Assembly: GCF_000373245.1 (NCBI RefSeq) | Contig: NZ_KB890739.1 | Span: 993,080 to 1,057,079, forward strand | Length of the DNA stretch: 64,000 nucleotides | Source of the DNA: Echinicola pacifica DSM 19836 | GTDB taxonomy: Bacteria > Bacteroidota > Bacteroidia > Cytophagales > Cyclobacteriaceae | Direction of reading: 5' to 3' | Shown: one piece after another, positions 63,427 to 64,000 of the stretch | How the letters are laid out: each line of letters begins with the position of its first letter | Numbering within the stretch: the first letter of the stretch is position 1 | Program-made: the position numbers and the translations under genes | Notes under the pieces: generated by a model | Seen by the model: only the letters and a program-made list of their open reading frames with translations | What the model was told of the DNA's origin: nothing | Database searches by the model: none

Positions 63427-64000
63427 ATGACTTTACGAGCTATAGGAAGTACCGGAATAGAAGTTCCATCGATAGTATTTGGCACGAGTGCCCTGGGCAA
63501 TTTGTTTACGGCGCTGGATCCTTCGGTAAAGCAAGAGATCGTGGCGGAGAGCATTCGTTATACGCAGCCGCAGACTTTTTTTGATTCGGCAGGGAAGTAC
63601 GGTGCTGGCCTGGCCTTGGAGTCATTGGGCGCAGCGCTGAATGCACTGGGCGTGCCAAAAGACCAGGTGGTGGTCAGCAATAAGCTGGGCTGGGTGAGAA
63701 GTCCCCTGCTGGGTGATGAGCCGCAGTTTGAGAAAGGCGTATGGAGAGACCTGAAGCATGATGCCGTGCAGAAGATCAGCTATAATGGTATCTTGGAGTG
63801 CTTTGAGGAGGGGAATGAGCTGCTGCAAGGCTATTCTACTCAGCTGGCCTCGGTGCATGATCCCGATGAGTACCTGGCGCAAGCGAAGACAGAGGAAGAA
63901 GAGAAAGCGCTTTTTGAAGATATTTTGGAGGCCTACCGGGCCTTGGAAGACCTGAAGAAACAGGGATTGGTAAAAGGTATCGGCGTAGGCGCCAAAGACT
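63427..64000 (+). CDS. Aldo/keto reductase (L-fucose / L-galactose dehydrogenase-like), 3' end outside window
   Basis: 191 residues are visible and the frame runs out of the window. VFGTSALGNLFTAL at the N terminus and DSAGKYG with D53 and Y58, K86 in SNKLGW and the His in SVHDPDEY form the aldo/keto reductase catalytic set. The GTSALGNL form is typical of the D-threo-aldose 1-dehydrogenase / L-fucose dehydrogenase branch, which oxidises L-fucose or L-galactose to the lactone with NAD(P). No signal peptide, so cytoplasmic. This suggests non-phosphorylative catabolism of the sugar released by GH29. Follows operator F. Confidence 0.8.
   Translation, partial: MTLRAIGSTGIEVPSIVFGTSALGNLFTALDPSVKQEIVAESIRYTQPQTFFDSAGKYGAGLALESLGAALNALGVPKDQVVVSNKLGWVRSPLLGDEPQFEKGVWRDLKHDAVQKISYNGILECFEEGNELLQGYSTQLASVHDPDEYLAQAKTEEEEKALFEDILEAYRALEDLKKQGLVKGIGVGAKD

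Noticed and set aside
1..64000. CRISPR array, tRNA or rRNA genes
   Set aside because: No regularly spaced repeats of that size and no cloverleaf or rRNA sequence noticed by eye.

Overview
The window looks like a chromosomal segment of a marine-type Bacteroidota, probably of the Cytophagales/Cyclobacteriaceae kind. This rests on two SusC/SusD pairs, a hybrid two-component regulator with Reg_prop/Y_Y_Y sensor and AraC output, many lipoproteins, few Shine-Dalgarno sequences, and promoter boxes of the Bacteroidota TAnnTTTG type. No rRNA, tRNA or CRISPR array was seen.

Region 1 (1-6740) is an AT-rich polymorphic-toxin island. It opens inside the C-terminal part of an RHS-repeat protein with its variable tip. 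Alternating immunity-like genes and broken RHS/toxin tips follow: a frameshifted orphan tip, an RHS-core fragment with a displaced Cys-rich tip, and an immunity gene with an in-frame stop that is also interrupted by an ISL3-family insertion sequence (4845-6128, ends recognisable as imperfect 26-bp inverted repeats). This is a graveyard of displaced toxin/immunity cassettes.

Region 2 (about 7000-64000) is a very large polysaccharide utilisation locus, all on the + strand. It holds two GH16 lipoproteins, two GH2, three GH29, two GH28, one DUF5060 putative glycosidase, seven S1 sulfatases, two SusC/SusD pairs, a surface glycan-binding lipoprotein, an FG-GAP/ASPIC lipoprotein, a DUF255 thioredoxin-fold protein, an SSS symporter, a mutarotase, a Tat-exported Gfo/Idh/MocA protein and an aldo/keto reductase of the L-fucose/L-galactose dehydrogenase kind. 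The set fits depolymerisation, desulfation and exo-trimming of a sulfated algal galactan carrying alpha-linked L-fucose or L-galactose (a porphyran/agar-like red-algal polymer is my favoured guess). The released deoxy/L-sugar would be oxidised without phosphorylation. The exact substrate is inference.

The most striking observation is regulatory. Six intergenic regions carry a direct repeat of the 8-mer ACATnTGT (a few degenerate copies) with exactly 21 bp between repeat starts. In each, 24-25 bp downstream of the second copy, lies a TAnnTTTG-like -7 box. They precede GH16 (7127), SusC-1 (14950), GH29-1 (29611), SusC-2 (45737), the Gfo/Idh gene (58632) and the leader of the aldo/keto reductase (63427). 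I infer that they are the binding sites of the hybrid regulator at 25287-29450 and define the regulon of this locus. At the sixth site the predicted transcript meets a strong intrinsic terminator before the reductase start codon, so it may be a regulated small RNA or an attenuated leader.

Layout of the locus: GH16-GH16-GH2-symporter; SusC/D-1 followed by FG-GAP and DUF255 genes; the regulator; a nine-gene run GH29-S1-S1-GH28-GH28-S1-GH2-GH29-S1 ending in a terminator; SusC/D-2-glycan-binding protein-GH29; mutarotase-DUF5060-S1; Gfo/Idh-S1-S1; aldo/keto reductase (cut by the window end).
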